Positions 26,375 through 36,965 are shown, counted from the first letter of the stretch. The stretch is DNA of 64,000 nt from Thiobacter sp. AK1 (GCF_039822265.1 NZ_JBAJEX010000004.1:124001-188000); one strand, 5' to 3'. The notes: a model not told the origin generated them from the letters alone. Numbers and translations are program-made.

Positions 26375-26913
26375 GATGGTGGCTTGAGCAGGTGTCGCAC
26401 GGCCTCCGCCAGATTTTCGAACACCGCGGTACCCGGTGGCAGCGCGCCTGCTTCGAGGGTGCGCTGGCCCTTCCCGGTGAGCACCAGGATGGGACGCGCG
26501 CCCACGGCGGCGGCTGTTTCCAGATCGCGCTGGGCATCGCCAATGGCCGGCACGCCTGTCAGGTCCACGTTGAAGCGTCGGCCGATTTCCTCGAACAAGC
26601 CCGGACGCGGCTTACGGCAGGGGCAGTTGAGCTCCGCGGCATGGGGACAGAAAAACAGGGCATCGATGCGTCCGCCCACCTGGGCCAGGGCACGCAGCAT
26701 TTTCCCGTGGACGGCATTGAGGGTGGCCATGTCAAACAGGCCGCGGCCGATGCCGGACTGGTTGGTGGCCACCACCACGCGCCAACCCGCCTGGTTGAGG
26801 CGCGCGATGGCCTCCAGGCTGCCGGGGATGGGCTTCCACTCCTCCGGGCTCTTGATGAACTGGGGACTGTCGAAATTGATGACACCGTCCCGGTCCAGGA
26901 TCACGAGTTTCAT
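26371..26913 (-). CDS. gmhB: D-glycero-beta-D-manno-heptose 1,7-bisphosphate 7-phosphatase
   Basis: 180 residues of the HAD superfamily: motif I LVILDRDGVINFD, motif II VVVATNQSGIGRG, the zinc-binding loop CPHAAELNCPCRKPRPGL with four ligands (three Cys and one His), and motif IV AIGDAQRDLETAAAVGA. These are the hallmarks of GmhB, which makes the heptose precursor of the LPS inner core. It overlaps plsC by four bases and lies 47 bases after glyS, a neighbourhood seen in many beta- and gammaproteobacteria. Confidence 0.95.
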   Translation of the reverse strand: MKLVILDRDGVINFDSPQFIKSPEEWKPIPGSLEAIARLNQAGWRVVVATNQSGIGRGLFDMATLNAVHGKMLRALAQVGGRIDALFFCPHAAELNCPCRKPRPGLFEEIGRRFNVDLTGVPAIGDAQRDLETAAAVGARPILVLTGKGQRTLEAGALPPGTAVFENLAEAVRHLLKPPS

Positions 26914-26960
26914 GGGGCGCGCGGCATGGGAATTGGGACGATTCTACACCGCCCCGCGCC

Positions 26961-29060
26961 TCACCCGGCCAACTTGGACAGATCCGCCACCTGGTTCATG
27001 AGCTCGGCGAGCCCTTTCAGCAGGGCGAGCCGGTTGGCACGCAGCAGGGGCTCGTCGGTCAACACCATCACCTCATCGAAGAAGCGATCCACCGCGGGCC
27101 GCACCGTGGCCAGGGTGCGCAAGGCCCCGGTGTAGTCCTGGTTGGCCACCAGCGAGCGCACCCGTGGCGCCAAGCTATTCACCGCCTCGAATAGGGCCCG
27201 TTCCGCGTCTTCGGCGAACAGGGCAAACTCGGGCGCGCCGGTTGGAGGCTGCGCCTTCTTGAGGATGTTTTGGATGCGTTTGTTGGCGGCGGCCAGGGCC
27301 TGCGCCTCCGGCAGGCGCACAAAGGCGACGACCGCTTCCAGGCGCGGCAGCACCAGGTCGATGCGGGACGGATTCTGCGCCAACACCGAGTCGATCTCGC
27401 GTAAACCGTAACGCCGCTCGCGCAGGTAGTTCCTCAGCCGCTCCAGCATGAAGGCGTGCACGTCCACCACCACGCTGTCGGCCACCAGCTCCCCCAGCAG
27501 GGCACGCGCCGCTTCCAACAGTTCGACCAGATCCAGCGGCAGCGACTTTTCGGCGAGGATACGTAGGATGCCCAGGGCATGACGCCTGAGGCCGTAGGGA
27601 TCTTTCTCGCCAGTGGGGACCGCGCCAATGCCGTAGATGCCCACCAGGGTCTCCAGCTTGTCGGCAAGGGCCACTGCGGCACCGATGTTGTCTTCCGGCA
27701 GCGTATCGCCCGCAAAACGCGGGTGATAGTGCGCCTTAATGGCTCGACACACCGCCTCCGGCTCGCCATCGTGGCGGGCGTAGTAGGCACCCATGATGCC
27801 CTGCAATTCCGGAAATTCCCCCACCATGTCGGTGGTGAGATCGGCCTTGGCCAGCCAGGCGGCGCGGGCGGCCAGCTCCGCATCCGCATGGAGCATCAAG
27901 GCGATTTCGTGGGCAAGTTTCTGCACGCGACGGGTGCGCTCCAACTGGCTGCCGAGCCGGTTGTGATAAACCACGCGCGCGAGCTTCTCCACGCGCGAGG
28001 CAAGGGGCTGGCTGCGATCCTGGTCGTAGAAAAATTTGGCATCCGCCAGCCGTGGCCGCACCACCCGCTCGTTGCCGGCGATCACCGCCGAAGGGTCCGC
28101 TGGCGTAACATTGGCCACGATCAGGAAGCGGTTGGTGAGCCGGCCTTGCGCATCGAGCAGGGGAAAGTATTTCTGGTTCGCCTTCATGGTGAGGATGAGA
28201 CATTCCGGCGGCACTTCGAGGAAAGCCGTGTCGAACCGGCCCAGCAGCACATTGGGGCGCTCCACCAGCGCGGTCACTTCATCCAGCAGGGCAGCATCTT
28301 CCACCGGCTGCAACCCCTCCGTGGCTTTGGCAGCCAGTTGGCGTACGATCTCGGCCCGGCGCTTGGCGAAGCTCGGGATCACCGCGCCCTCGGCCTCCAT
28401 CTGCGCCTCGTAGCGGTCGGCGTGCTCAATCGACACCGGATTGACTTGGGCTTCGAAGCGATGGCCCTGGGTGGTGCGGCCCGCCCTCAAGCCCAGCACG
28501 CTGACTGGCACCACCTCTGCGCCGTAGAGGGCGAGCAGGCCGTGAGCAGGACGCACGAAATGCACCGTGGTCCAGCCATCGCGCAACTGATAGCTCATCA
28601 CTTTGGGGATGGGCAGTTTCGCTAGCGTTGCCTCGAGGGCCTTTTGCAATCCTTCGCCCAGGCTTGCGCCCGGCGCGACGCTATCGTAGTAGAGGACCTC
28701 GCTTTTGCCCTCCGCCACCCGCCGCAGCCCCGGCACCACATGCGCATCCAGCCCCAGCGTAGAAAGCTTCTTCAAAAGCGCCGGCGTGGGCCGCCCTTCG
28801 GCATCGAGGGCCACCGCCACCGGCATCAGCTTGTGGCAGACGGGTTTGTCCGGCGCCCGCGCCGCCACTGCGGTGATGTGCACGGCCAGGCGCCGCGGCG
28901 AGGCATAGGGCGTAGAACGGGAATCGGCAGTGGTGAGCCCTTGGGCGGCAAGACTGGTATACAGCCCCTCGGCAAAGGCTTCGCTCAATGCGCGCAGGGC
29001 CTTAGGTGGCAACTCCTCCACCAGGAGTTCCACCAGCAGATTCTCGATGGATTTGCTCAT
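26961..29060 (-). CDS. glyS: glycyl-tRNA synthetase beta subunit
   Basis: 699 residues, the normal length. It starts with [20 protein letters not shown] and has the B3/B4-like and HD-like regions found in bacterial GlyS, then the C-terminal DALR-type anticodon-binding helices ([20 protein letters not shown] region). With GlyQ it forms the alpha2-beta2 enzyme that charges tRNA-Gly. Its start codon overlaps the glyQ stop (ATGA), so the two subunits are made in step. Confidence 0.97.
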   Translation of the reverse strand: MSKSIENLLVELLVEELPPKALRALSEAFAEGLYTSLAAQGLTTADSRSTPYASPRRLAVHITAVAARAPDKPVCHKLMPVAVALDAEGRPTPALLKKLSTLGLDAHVVPGLRRVAEGKSEVLYYDSVAPGASLGEGLQKALEATLAKLPIPKVMSYQLRDGWTTVHFVRPAHGLLALYGAEVVPVSVLGLRAGRTTQGHRFEAQVNPVSIEHADRYEAQMEAEGAVIPSFAKRRAEIVRQLAAKATEGLQPVEDAALLDEVTALVERPNVLLGRFDTAFLEVPPECLILTMKANQKYFPLLDAQGRLTNRFLIVANVTPADPSAVIAGNERVVRPRLADAKFFYDQDRSQPLASRVEKLARVVYHNRLGSQLERTRRVQKLAHEIALMLHADAELAARAAWLAKADLTTDMVGEFPELQGIMGAYYARHDGEPEAVCRAIKAHYHPRFAGDTLPEDNIGAAVALADKLETLVGIYGIGAVPTGEKDPYGLRRHALGILRILAEKSLPLDLVELLEAARALLGELVADSVVVDVHAFMLERLRNYLRERRYGLREIDSVLAQNPSRIDLVLPRLEAVVAFVRLPEAQALAAANKRIQNILKKAQPPTGAPEFALFAEDAERALFEAVNSLAPRVRSLVANQDYTGALRTLATVRPAVDRFFDEVMVLTDEPLLRANRLALLKGLAELMNQVADLSKLAG

Positions 29061-29977
29061 GGCGCGCCCTTTCTTTCCAGTTGGGCGAGAACCTCTTCCG
29101 CCCAGGCACGGGGCGCCAGGGGAAAGCCCAGTCGCGCACGGGATTCCAGATAGCTCTGCGCCACCGCGCGCGCCAGCGCGCGGATGCGGCCAATGTAAGC
29201 GGCTCGCTCCGTGACGGAAATCGCGCCGCGGGCATCCAGCAGGTTGAAGATGTGGCCCGCCTTGAGCACCTGTTCGTAGGCAGGCAGCGCAAGCTTCTGC
29301 TCCATCAGGTATTTCGCCTGCCGCTCATGGGCATTGAAGGCATGAAGCAGGAATTCCACGTCGGAATGCTCGAAGTTGTAGGCCGATTGCTCCACCTCGT
29401 TCTGGTGGAACACGTCGCCATAGCTGACGCCCGGCGCGTAGGTGAGGTCGAAGACGTTTTCCACACCCTGGGAATACATGGCCAGCCGTTCCAGTCCGTA
29501 GGTGATCTCGCCGGTGATGGGCCTGCAGTCCAGGCCGCCCACCTGTTGGAAATAGGTGAACTGGGTCACTTCCATGCCGTTGAGCCACACTTCCCAGCCC
29601 AGCCCCCAGGCACCCAGGGTGGGATTCTCCCAGTCGTCTTCCACGAAGCGGATGTCGTTGGCAGCGAGATCGAAGCCCAATGCTTGCAAGGATCCCAGGT
29701 AGCGCTCCAGGATGTCTTCTGGCGCGGGCTTCAACACCACCTGGAACTGGTAGTAATGCTGCAGGCGGTTGGGATTCTCACCGTAGCGGCCATCCTTGGG
29801 GCGGCGCGAAGGCTGGACATAGGCCGCGCGCCAGGGCTCGGGCCCCAGCGCCCGCAGGAAGGTGGCGGTGTGGCTCGTGCCCGCGCCCACTTCGAGATCG
29901 TAGGGCTGGAGGATCACGCAGCCCTGATCACTCCAGTACTGCTGCAGGCGCAGGATGAGTTCCTGGAAGGTCTGCAT
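29057..29977 (-). CDS. glyQ: glycyl-tRNA synthetase alpha subunit
   Basis: 306 residues with the class II catalytic core: [20 protein letters not shown], the motif [39 protein letters not shown] and [21 protein letters not shown]. GlyQ binds glycine and ATP and needs the beta subunit for tRNA. It is the first gene of the run glyQ-glyS-gmhB-plsC-ygjP. About 75 bases separate it from the phosphonate-binding-protein gene upstream, which has the same orientation. Confidence 0.97.
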   Translation of the reverse strand: MQTFQELILRLQQYWSDQGCVILQPYDLEVGAGTSHTATFLRALGPEPWRAAYVQPSRRPKDGRYGENPNRLQHYYQFQVVLKPAPEDILERYLGSLQALGFDLAANDIRFVEDDWENPTLGAWGLGWEVWLNGMEVTQFTYFQQVGGLDCRPITGEITYGLERLAMYSQGVENVFDLTYAPGVSYGDVFHQNEVEQSAYNFEHSDVEFLLHAFNAHERQAKYLMEQKLALPAYEQVLKAGHIFNLLDARGAISVTERAAYIGRIRALARAVAQSYLESRARLGFPLAPRAWAEEVLAQLERKGAP

Positions 29978-30052
29978 CGGCGTCCTTTCGGCTTGCGCCG
30001 CTCAAGAAAAAACGCCGATTTTACCGGTGGCAAGAAGACAGCGGAAGCGCGG

Positions 30053-30856
30053 CTATTGCCGCGCAAGCCAAGCGAGCAGGTCCAGATAGGCCTGCTTGTC
30101 GCCGGCTTCGAAACCAGTGATCTCCAGGCTGTTGAGCATTTTCTGCCCCAGGGGATCGTTGGCGGCGTTGAGGAGTCCTTCCCTGACTGTGGCCTTCTGC
30201 GCTGCGGAAAGCCTCGGCGAGGCGATGAGTGACCAGAAGGGGAGCTTCTTGCTCTCAAAAACGGTGATCCCGCCCTTGGCCTCCCACTGTTTGGCGACGA
30301 TGGGCGAGACCATGCCCACGTCGGCAAAGCGGTTCTCCACGATGAAGGCGATGGCGTCCTGGTAGCGCGCCTTCACCAGCTCGCTGGGCTTGGGCACGAT
30401 CCCCAGGTCGCGCAGGGTGGCCATGCCCGCCTTTTCCATGAATGTACCCTGTGCATAAGCGATTCTGCGGCCGCGGATGTCCTCTGGTTTGGCGAGGCCA
30501 CTGTCCTTGCGCGCGATGAACTTCACCGTAAACGCGCCCTTTACCGCCGCCACCAGGTCGTAGTTGGCGCGCGCCATGGCCTGCGCCGCCACGTTGCTGG
30601 GTTTGGAAAAGAAGAGGTCATAGCGCCCCTTCATCAGGTTTTCGGTGGAACTCTTGAGGTTCTGGGAGGATTCCAGCTTCACCGGCTTCTTGAGCAGCTT
30701 GGAAAGATAATCCGCCAATGGCTGGTAGCGGTCGATGAGTTTGCTGTAGTCCATCTGCCCGGCCACGCCGTCGTTGACACCCAACAGCAAGGCTTCCTGA
30801 GCAGAGGCAGTAGACAAGACGAAAAGCAGGCACAGCAGGGGCAACAGGCGGCGCAT
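30053..30856 (-). CDS. PhnD-like phosphate/phosphonate-type periplasmic binding protein
   Basis: 267 residues with GAGGAG before the start and a signal peptide ending after LSTASA. The body follows the PhnD/PtxB pattern: LLGVNDGVAGQMDYSKLIDRY, PVKLESSQNL, RYDLFFSKPSNVAAQAMAR, the DIRGRRIAYAQGTFMEKAGM hinge and a second lobe. Such proteins bind small anions for ABC importers or act as sensor input domains. No permease or ATPase gene is near, so it is an orphan binding protein. Transport of phosphonate is not supported by context, and a sensing role is possible. Confidence 0.8.
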   Translation of the reverse strand: MRRLLPLLCLLFVLSTASAQEALLLGVNDGVAGQMDYSKLIDRYQPLADYLSKLLKKPVKLESSQNLKSSTENLMKGRYDLFFSKPSNVAAQAMARANYDLVAAVKGAFTVKFIARKDSGLAKPEDIRGRRIAYAQGTFMEKAGMATLRDLGIVPKPSELVKARYQDAIAFIVENRFADVGMVSPIVAKQWEAKGGITVFESKKLPFWSLIASPRLSAAQKATVREGLLNAANDPLGQKMLNSLEITGFEAGDKQAYLDLLAWLARQ

Positions 30857-31002
30857 GGGATCTCCTCAAACGCAGATCATCAGAACGCGGGATGGGGTTC
30901 GCTCACAACCGCGTAGGCACGGCGGATATCTCAAAAAACGGTGATGAATGTCATGTGCACTACAGTTCACAGGGCACGCGCCGGTCTAATGGATGATCAG
31001 GG

Positions 31003-31109
31003 TTCAAACGAGACGAGGCGGCGGATGCCCCTGCTGCAAGCCAGAGCCAAAGACGCCTCTTCCCTTGCCTGCTTCAAACGAGACGAGGCGCCGGATGCCC
31101 CCTGCTGCA
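31003..31109. CRISPR. CRISPR-like pair of direct repeats
   Basis: Two direct repeats, 31003-31038 (36 bases) and 31073-31109 (37 bases), differ only by one substitution and one inserted C. They share TTCAAACGAGACGAGGCG and end CTGCTGCA. They are separated by a unique 34-base segment, so the period is 70 bases, the same geometry as the pair at 1.75 kb but with an unrelated repeat sequence. There is no gene in this 260-base gap. No cas gene is adjacent, so it may be a solo array remnant or a simple tandem duplication. Confidence 0.4.
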
Positions 31110-31120
31110 GACAGACACAT

Positions 31121-31693
31121 TCAGAACAGCGGCCGCTTGATGGTGACGGCACCCCGGATTTGGCCTTCCTTGTACCCTGTGGCGCGGTCATGGGGATAGT
31201 CCGCGGCCAGCCGCGCACGGGTGCCCTCGGAGACGGTCTCCGGTGTGCCGTGGCAGTTCAGGCATAGCGGTTGCACCGGCAGCGCCTTCATGTAGCGGAA
31301 ATATCGCCCGGCCGGTTCGGCCACGATCTCCGAATACTCAAGGTTGTCTGGCTTCTCACCCGCGGCGGCGCGACGGTCGAAGTCGGCGAGCACCTTCTGC
31401 TCCCAAGCATCCGGCGTGCCGATCATGGGGTTGCGCGTCTTCAGGGACACCCGCCGCACCTGCCAACCATGCTGGATGGAAAGCTCGCTGGCGATGGCGG
31501 GCGCGACACTCTTGCACACTTTGATGGCGTTCTCGGGACCACCGGCGCTAAGCTCCTTCTTGAGTTCGCCACCCAGCTTTTGCACCAGGCTCTGGCTGAG
31601 CTTGCGGCTTTCTTCCAGGTAGCGGGCGGTGTCGTCTTGGGCCAGGGCGGGCGCGGCGAAGGCCGCGGCGATTAGCCAAAACAGCGTCTTCAT
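31121..31693 (-). CDS. periplasmic c-type haem protein, DUF3365 (Tll0287-like)
   Basis: 190 residues with AAGGAGG before the start. The signal peptide ends after ALA. The DUF3365 domain shows the conserved KVCKSVAPAIASELS, a Trp-containing VRRVSLKTRNP segment and the haem site CLNCHG near residue 146. The final Tyr/Gly-rich GYKEGQIRGAVTIKRPL is typical. Related domains serve as haem-based redox or gas sensors, sometimes as the input part of histidine kinases, but here the domain is free-standing. No operon partner is evident; the PhnD-like gene is further downstream on the same strand. Confidence 0.85.
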   Translation of the reverse strand: MKTLFWLIAAAFAAPALAQDDTARYLEESRKLSQSLVQKLGGELKKELSAGGPENAIKVCKSVAPAIASELSIQHGWQVRRVSLKTRNPMIGTPDAWEQKVLADFDRRAAAGEKPDNLEYSEIVAEPAGRYFRYMKALPVQPLCLNCHGTPETVSEGTRARLAADYPHDRATGYKEGQIRGAVTIKRPLF

Positions 31694-31747
31694 GGTTCCT
31701 CCTTGAGATGGTCAAAATGAACTTTTACGCTGGATCAGAATCGCTCG

Positions 31748-33265
31748 TCAAGACTTGACGCCTGGGCGCAAGACGGCTCCCATCAAGGATAACGTCAACA
31801 GCAGAAGCACTGGCACGTTCCCGAAGCGCACGTAGGGCGTGACGCCGCTGTGACCTTGCGCACTCACTTCGATGAGCCCGGTTTGAAATGGCGCAAGCGC
31901 GGCCACCACCCGACCCCGGGGGTCGATCAGGGCAGTGATGCCGGTGTTGGTGGCGCGCAGCATCATGCGTCCGCTCTCCAAGGCGCGCATCTGGGCAATC
32001 TGTAGATGCTGGTGCGGCGCGATGGAATCGCCGAACCAGGCATCGTTGCTCACGTTGGCAAGCAAAGTAGCGGCGGGCACCTGCCGGATGATTTCCTCGC
32101 CAAAGGCATCCTCGTAGCAGATGCTGACCGCCACACTTTGCCCCGCCACCGCCAATGGCCGCTGATTGGGTGCGCCGCGGGCGAAGTCGCCCAGGGGAAT
32201 GTGCATGAGATCGAGCAACCAGCCGAATACCGGCCGCAAGGGAATGAACTCCCCGAAGGGAACCAGGTGCACCTTGCGGTAGACCTGCATGGGGCTCGCC
32301 CCGAAACTCACCACGGCGTTGTAATAACGAGTGCCGCCCACGGCCCGTTCCGGCACCCCGAACACTAAGTCCCCACCACGCGCGCGCACGAGCTTTGCAA
32401 GCTGGTCCAGATAGGCGGGCGGCAACTCATCGAAAAACAGAGGAAAGGCTGTCTCCGGCAGCAGCACCAAGCGCCCTTGAGCTTGCTCAACCAGCCGGGC
32501 GTAGGTCTCCAGGGTGGGTGCCACCCGCTCTTCGCGCCACTTGAGGTCCTGGGGAACGTTACCCTGCAGCAGGCTGACGGTAAGCGGCGCGCCGCTGGGT
32601 TGTGTCCACGCCACGCGAGCCGCCGCAAGCCCCACGAGCCACAACAGCGTTAACACCACAAGCCCCATCGCAGCACGCTTCGGTCGCGCTCGCCCGTTCC
32701 AGGCGAGCGCCAAGAGACCTGCGCTCAGCGCGGTAAGCCAAGATACCCCATACACACCCAATAACGGCGCATAGCCAGCAAGCCCATCGTGGGGGACCGC
32801 GGCATAGCCCACGGCCAGCCAGGGAAAGCCGGTGAAAACCCAGCCACGCACCCATTCCACCAGCGCCCAGGCGGCGGGCATGGTCAGCACCGGCGCCTGC
32901 CAGTGGCGTCCCCGCCCGCCCGCGAACCATCCCACGGCGGCCGGAAAGAGAGCGAGGAACAAGCAAAAAGCCAGTGTCGCCAAGGCCGCCACCGGCGCGG
33001 GCATGCCGCCGAAATCGTGCAGGCTGACGTAGACCCAGGATACGCCCAGAAGAAACAGCCCACACCCGAAAGCGAAGCCCATGAGGGCTGCGGCGCGCCG
33101 GGAGCCCGCCCCCCAGTAGAGATGGAACAAGCCGGCCAGGGTGAGGACCGGTAACCAGAATAGGTGAAAGGGCGCGAAGCCGAGCACCGTGACCGCGCCC
33201 AGCAAAAAGGGCAGCCCCACCAGCCGCAGCCGCCCGGCGCGATGAACAATGGCCGCCGTACTCAA
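31748..33265 (-). CDS. lnt: apolipoprotein N-acyltransferase
   Basis: 505 residues: about six N-terminal transmembrane helices, then a periplasmic nitrilase-like domain with the catalytic Glu in LLPETAFPLFF, the Lys in YRKVHLVPFGEF and the Cys in VSICYEDAFGE, and a C-terminal helix. It adds the third acyl chain to lipoproteins. The start codon is TTG, overlapping the corC stop as TTGA, which implies translational coupling; no better start lies in frame. Lnt beside CorC, YbeY and PhoH is the conserved arrangement of proteobacteria. Confidence 0.96.
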   Translation of the reverse strand: MSTAAIVHRAGRLRLVGLPFLLGAVTVLGFAPFHLFWLPVLTLAGLFHLYWGAGSRRAAALMGFAFGCGLFLLGVSWVYVSLHDFGGMPAPVAALATLAFCLFLALFPAAVGWFAGGRGRHWQAPVLTMPAAWALVEWVRGWVFTGFPWLAVGYAAVPHDGLAGYAPLLGVYGVSWLTALSAGLLALAWNGRARPKRAAMGLVVLTLLWLVGLAAARVAWTQPSGAPLTVSLLQGNVPQDLKWREERVAPTLETYARLVEQAQGRLVLLPETAFPLFFDELPPAYLDQLAKLVRARGGDLVFGVPERAVGGTRYYNAVVSFGASPMQVYRKVHLVPFGEFIPLRPVFGWLLDLMHIPLGDFARGAPNQRPLAVAGQSVAVSICYEDAFGEEIIRQVPAATLLANVSNDAWFGDSIAPHQHLQIAQMRALESGRMMLRATNTGITALIDPRGRVVAALAPFQTGLIEVSAQGHSGVTPYVRFGNVPVLLLLTLSLMGAVLRPGVKS

Positions 33266-34113
33266 AGGGCGTCCTGAACGTCCCGTTGCGCCTCCGGCAG
33301 GCGTTCCACCAAGAGTGAGTGCAGACGCCGGCTGTCGGCGCGCAACACCTGGAACTTCAGGCCATCCACGGTGACCGCCTCACCGCGTTTGGGCAGGCGC
33401 CCGAACTGGGCGATCACCAACCCACCGACGGTGTCGTATTCTTCGTCGCTGAAGTGCGTACCCATGGCCTCATTGAAGGCCTCGATCTCGGTGAGCGCCT
33501 TCACCCGGTAACGATTGTTGCCGGCGGCCATGATGTTGTCCTCGGCCTCGTCGAAGTCGAATTCGTCCTCGATATCGCCGACGATCTGCTCGAGCACGTC
33601 TTCGATGGTAACCAGGCCGGCCACTCCACCGAATTCATCCACGACGATGGCGATGTGGTTGCGGTTGCTACGGAACTCCTTGAGCAACACATTGACCCGC
33701 TTGGACTCCGGGATGAACACCGCCGGACGCAGCATGTCACGCACGTTGGTCTCCTCACCCGCGAAGAAGCGCAGCATGTCCTTTGCGAGCAGAATACCGA
33801 CGACGTCGTCGCGATCCTTGTCGATCACCGGAAAACGCGAATGCCCAGTGGCGATCATGAAGGGCAGGAATTTCTCTGGGGGATCGTTGATGTCGATCAC
33901 GTCCATCTGCGCGCGCGGGATCATGATGTCCCGCACCTGGGTTTCCGAAACCTGCAGCACGCCCTCGATCATGGCCAGGGCGTCGGCGTCGAGAAGATTG
34001 CGCTCGTAGGCGGCGTGCAATAGTTCGATGAGTTGCTCGCGGTCCTCTGGCTCGCGCATCAAGAGCGCGCCGAGGCGCTCGAGCCAACTGGGCTTGGTAC
34101 TCGCATCGTCCAT
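33262..34113 (-). CDS. corC: CorC/YbeX family CBS-pair and transporter-associated domain protein
   Basis: 283 residues from the ATG at 34113, the usual CorC length, although the ribosome binding site is weak. After a short helical N-terminus come two CBS domains (PRAQMDVIDINDPPEKFL and following; RPAVFIPESKRVNVLLKEF, VVDEFGGVAGLVTIEDVLE). The CorC_HlyC domain (YRVKALTEIEAFNEAMG, DTVGGLVIAQFGRLPKRGE) completes it. There are no membrane helices. The family is tied to magnesium/cobalt efflux and, in the ybeX-ybeY-ybeZ cluster, to ribosome maturation. Confidence 0.95.
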   Translation of the reverse strand: MDDASTKPSWLERLGALLMREPEDREQLIELLHAAYERNLLDADALAMIEGVLQVSETQVRDIMIPRAQMDVIDINDPPEKFLPFMIATGHSRFPVIDKDRDDVVGILLAKDMLRFFAGEETNVRDMLRPAVFIPESKRVNVLLKEFRSNRNHIAIVVDEFGGVAGLVTIEDVLEQIVGDIEDEFDFDEAEDNIMAAGNNRYRVKALTEIEAFNEAMGTHFSDEEYDTVGGLVIAQFGRLPKRGEAVTVDGLKFQVLRADSRRLHSLLVERLPEAQRDVQDAL

Positions 34114-34191
34114 GGAGAGAAAAATCAACCCCTGCGGGGTAATGAATGGCGAATGGCGGCCCATTCGTCATGCATCATCCCAGCGGGATCG

Positions 34192-34665
34192 TCACCGGCC
34201 AGAGTGGTAAGGATCAGGATAGCCCAGTTTGGTGATGATTTCCGTCTCACGTGCTTCCATCGCCAAAGCCTCGGCTTCGCTCTGGTGGTCGTAACCCTGC
34301 AGATGCAGCATGCCGTGGACGATCAGGTGCGCGTAATGGGCGGCGAGCGATTTACCCTGTTCCCCTGCCTCGCGCGCCACCACCGGCGCACAGATCACTA
34401 GATCACCCACCACCACTGGAGCGGTTTCGTAGCCGAAGCTTAGCACATTCGTCGCGTAGTCCTTGCCGCGGTAGTCACGGTTGAGGCTGCGCCCTTCTGG
34501 TTCGTCCACGAAACGCACGGTGATCTGCGCCGCGCGCGCGGCGGCGGCACGCACCCAACGCCGCACCTGGCTGCGCGTGGGCAGGCCCGGCGCCTGGCTG
34601 GCATACTGCACGGCAAGGGAGAGCTCAGGATTCGCCCTGTTCTTGCTGGAAGCGATCGTAGGCAT
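34192..34665 (-). CDS. ybeY: endoribonuclease YbeY (rRNA maturation factor)
   Basis: The catalytic zinc site [11 protein letters not shown] (H-x3-H-x5-H) is intact and [26 protein letters not shown] is the family signature. The start is uncertain. The ATG at 34665 gives 157 residues and overlaps the end of phoH by 41 bases; a GTG at 34611 gives 139 residues. The conserved LAVQYAS segment just before that GTG favours the longer form or a non-standard start. YbeY trims 16S rRNA and takes part in ribosome quality control, usually with PhoH/YbeZ, encoded immediately upstream. Confidence 0.92.
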   Translation of the reverse strand: MPTIASSKNRANPELSLAVQYASQAPGLPTRSQVRRWVRAAAARAAQITVRFVDEPEGRSLNRDYRGKDYATNVLSFGYETAPVVVGDLVICAPVVAREAGEQGKSLAAHYAHLIVHGMLHLQGYDHQSEAEALAMEARETEIITKLGYPDPYHSGR

Positions 34666-35584
34666 TGATGATGTGCTGCACCAGGGGATGGCGCACCACG
34701 TCCTCAGACTGGAAATGGGTGAAGGCGATGCCCGGAACCTTTGCCAGCACCTGCTGCGCCTGCACCAACCCACTCTTCACGCCCCGCGCCAGGTCGATCT
34801 GGGTGACATCGCCCGTGATCACCGCCTTGGTGCCAAAGCCGATGCGGGTCAGGAACATTTTCATCTGCTCCGGCGTGGTGTTCTGCGCCTCGTCCAGGAT
34901 GATGAAGGAATGGTTGAGGGTGCGGCCACGCATGTAGGCCAGCGGGGCGATTTCGATCGTGCCGCGCTCGAACAGCTTCTGCACCTTGTCGAACCCCATC
35001 AGGTCGTAGAGGGCGTCGTAGAGAGGCCGCAGATAGGGATCCACCTTCTGGGCGAGATCACCCGGGAGAAAGCCCAGCCGCTCGCCCGCCTCCACCGCCG
35101 GGCGCACCAGCACGATGCGCTTGACCAAATCGCGCTCCATGGCATCCACTGCGCTCGCCACCGCGAGATAGGTCTTGCCGGTGCCGGCCGGGCCGATGCC
35201 GAAGGTGATGTCGTGTTCCTGGATTTGGCGCAGGTATTCGTTCTGGCGCAACGTGCGGCCGTGCAGATCGGCGCGACGCGTCATCAGCACTGGCACCATG
35301 CCCTCACGGCGTTCTCCCGCCTGGAGGTGGGTCGCCTCCACCAGGCCGAGCTGCACGTCCTCCACACTCAGGCCGCGCGCTGCGCGTTCGTAGAAGGTCT
35401 GAAGCAGGTCGGCGGCCAACCGTGCCCGGCCAAGCTCGCCTTGCACACGGAAATGCTCGCCGCGACGGGCGATGCGCACTTCCAGCGCGGTTTCGATCTG
35501 GCGCAGGTTCTCGTCCAGCGCCCCACACAGATTGGCCAAACGCCGGTTGTCCACCGGCGTGAAGGAAATCTCGACCGTATTCAT
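34625..35584 (-). CDS. ybeZ: PhoH-like ATPase (YbeZ)
   Basis: 319 residues from the ATG at 35584 ([12 protein letters not shown]), with GAGGGTGAG upstream. An N-terminal KH-like region ([16 protein letters not shown]) is followed by the PhoH ATPase with Walker [34 protein letters not shown], Walker [22 protein letters not shown] and sensor [11 protein letters not shown]. It is an RNA-helicase-like partner of YbeY. Its end overlaps the presumed ybeY start, and miaB ends 49 bases upstream, so miaB-ybeZ-ybeY-corC-lnt is likely one operon. Confidence 0.95.
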   Translation of the reverse strand: MNTVEISFTPVDNRRLANLCGALDENLRQIETALEVRIARRGEHFRVQGELGRARLAADLLQTFYERAARGLSVEDVQLGLVEATHLQAGERREGMVPVLMTRRADLHGRTLRQNEYLRQIQEHDITFGIGPAGTGKTYLAVASAVDAMERDLVKRIVLVRPAVEAGERLGFLPGDLAQKVDPYLRPLYDALYDLMGFDKVQKLFERGTIEIAPLAYMRGRTLNHSFIILDEAQNTTPEQMKMFLTRIGFGTKAVITGDVTQIDLARGVKSGLVQAQQVLAKVPGIAFTHFQSEDVVRHPLVQHIINAYDRFQQEQGES

Positions 35585-35633
35585 GGACTCACCCTCGCCC
35601 CGGCACCGATACATGAGGCCACTTGGGCATGGG

Positions 35634-36965
35634 TCAGTCCGCCACCACCACCTCGCCCCGCAGGGAATGGGGCAGGGCCGCAGTGATGCGCACCTCGACG
35701 AACTGACCGATGAGGCGCGGCTCGCCACGGAAATTCACCACACGATTGTTGTCGGTGCGGCCGGCCAGTTCGCGGGCATCCTTTTTCGATGCGCCCTCTA
35801 CCAGCACCCGCTGCACGCTGCCCACCATGGCCCGACTGATGGCCTGGGCTTGTTGCTCCAGACGTTTTTGCAGCCGCATCAGACGCGCGGTCTTGACTTC
35901 CATGGGGGTATCATCCGGCAGTTGCGCGGCGGGTGTACCCGGCCGCGGGCTGTAGATGAAGCTGAAGCTGGCATCGAAGCCCAGTTCCTCCACCAGGCGC
36001 ATCGTGGCTTCGAAGTCGGCTTCGGTTTCGCCAGGAAAGCCCACGATGAAATCGGATGACAGGCTCATGTCGGGCCGCACCGCCCGGAGCCGGCGCACTC
36101 GCGACTTGTATTCTAGCGCCGTGTAGTTGCGCTTCATGGCCGCCAGGATGCGGTCCGAGCCGGACTGCACCGGCAGATGCAGATGGCTCACCAGCTTGGG
36201 GATGCGCGCATAGGCTTCGATCAGACGATCCGTGAGCTCGTTGGGGTGAGAGGTGGTGTAGCGGATGCGCTCGATGCCCGGAATTTCCGCCACGTACTCC
36301 AACAGCAGGGCCAGGTCGGCAGTCTCGCCATCTGGCATGACGCCGCGATAGGCGTTCACGTTCTGGCCCAGCAACGTGACCTCCTTGACGCCCTGCTCGG
36401 CAAGCCCCGCCACTTCCGCCAGCACGTCGTCGAAGGGGCGCGACACTTCCTCGCCGCGGGTGTAGGGCACCACGCAAAAGCTGCAGTATTTGGAACAACC
36501 CTCCATGATGGAGACAAAGGCCGCCGCCCCTTCCACGCGCGGCGGCGGCAGGTTGTCGAATTTCTCGATCTCGGGAAAGCTCACATCCACCTGGGGCCGC
36601 CCCGTGGCGCGCCGCGCGCGGAGGAGCTCCGGCAGGCGATGCAGGGTCTGCGGGCCGAACACCAGGTCCACATAGCGGGCACGCTCGACAATGGCCGCGC
36701 CCTCTTGACTCGCCACACAGCCACCCACACCGATGAGCAGGTCGGGATTGCGCGCCTTGAGATGCTTCCAGCGTCCCAGATGGTGGAAGACCTTTTCCTG
36801 GGCCTTTTCCCGCACCGAACAGGTGTTGAGCAAGATCAGATCGGCCTGCTCCGGATCGTCCGTGCGCTCGTAGCCCTCCGCGGCGGTGAGCACATCGACC
36901 ATCTTGGCCGAGTCGTACTCGTTCATCTGGCAGCCGAAGGTCTTGATGTAGAGCTTGCGGGTCAC
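35634..36965 (-). CDS. miaB: tRNA-2-methylthio-N6-dimethylallyladenosine synthase
   Basis: 443 residues. The N-terminal UPF0004 domain has the three auxiliary-cluster cysteines ([22 protein letters not shown]). The radical-SAM core has [15 protein letters not shown] (C-x3-C-x2-C), and a C-terminal TRAM domain starts at about 380. MiaB methylthiolates i6A37 of tRNAs reading UNN codons. It heads the conserved miaB-ybeZ-ybeY-corC-lnt series. Confidence 0.97.
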   Translation of the reverse strand: MTRKLYIKTFGCQMNEYDSAKMVDVLTAAEGYERTDDPEQADLILLNTCSVREKAQEKVFHHLGRWKHLKARNPDLLIGVGGCVASQEGAAIVERARYVDLVFGPQTLHRLPELLRARRATGRPQVDVSFPEIEKFDNLPPPRVEGAAAFVSIMEGCSKYCSFCVVPYTRGEEVSRPFDDVLAEVAGLAEQGVKEVTLLGQNVNAYRGVMPDGETADLALLLEYVAEIPGIERIRYTTSHPNELTDRLIEAYARIPKLVSHLHLPVQSGSDRILAAMKRNYTALEYKSRVRRLRAVRPDMSLSSDFIVGFPGETEADFEATMRLVEELGFDASFSFIYSPRPGTPAAQLPDDTPMEVKTARLMRLQKRLEQQAQAISRAMVGSVQRVLVEGASKKDARELAGRTDNNRVVNFRGEPRLIGQFVEVRITAALPHSLRGEVVVAD

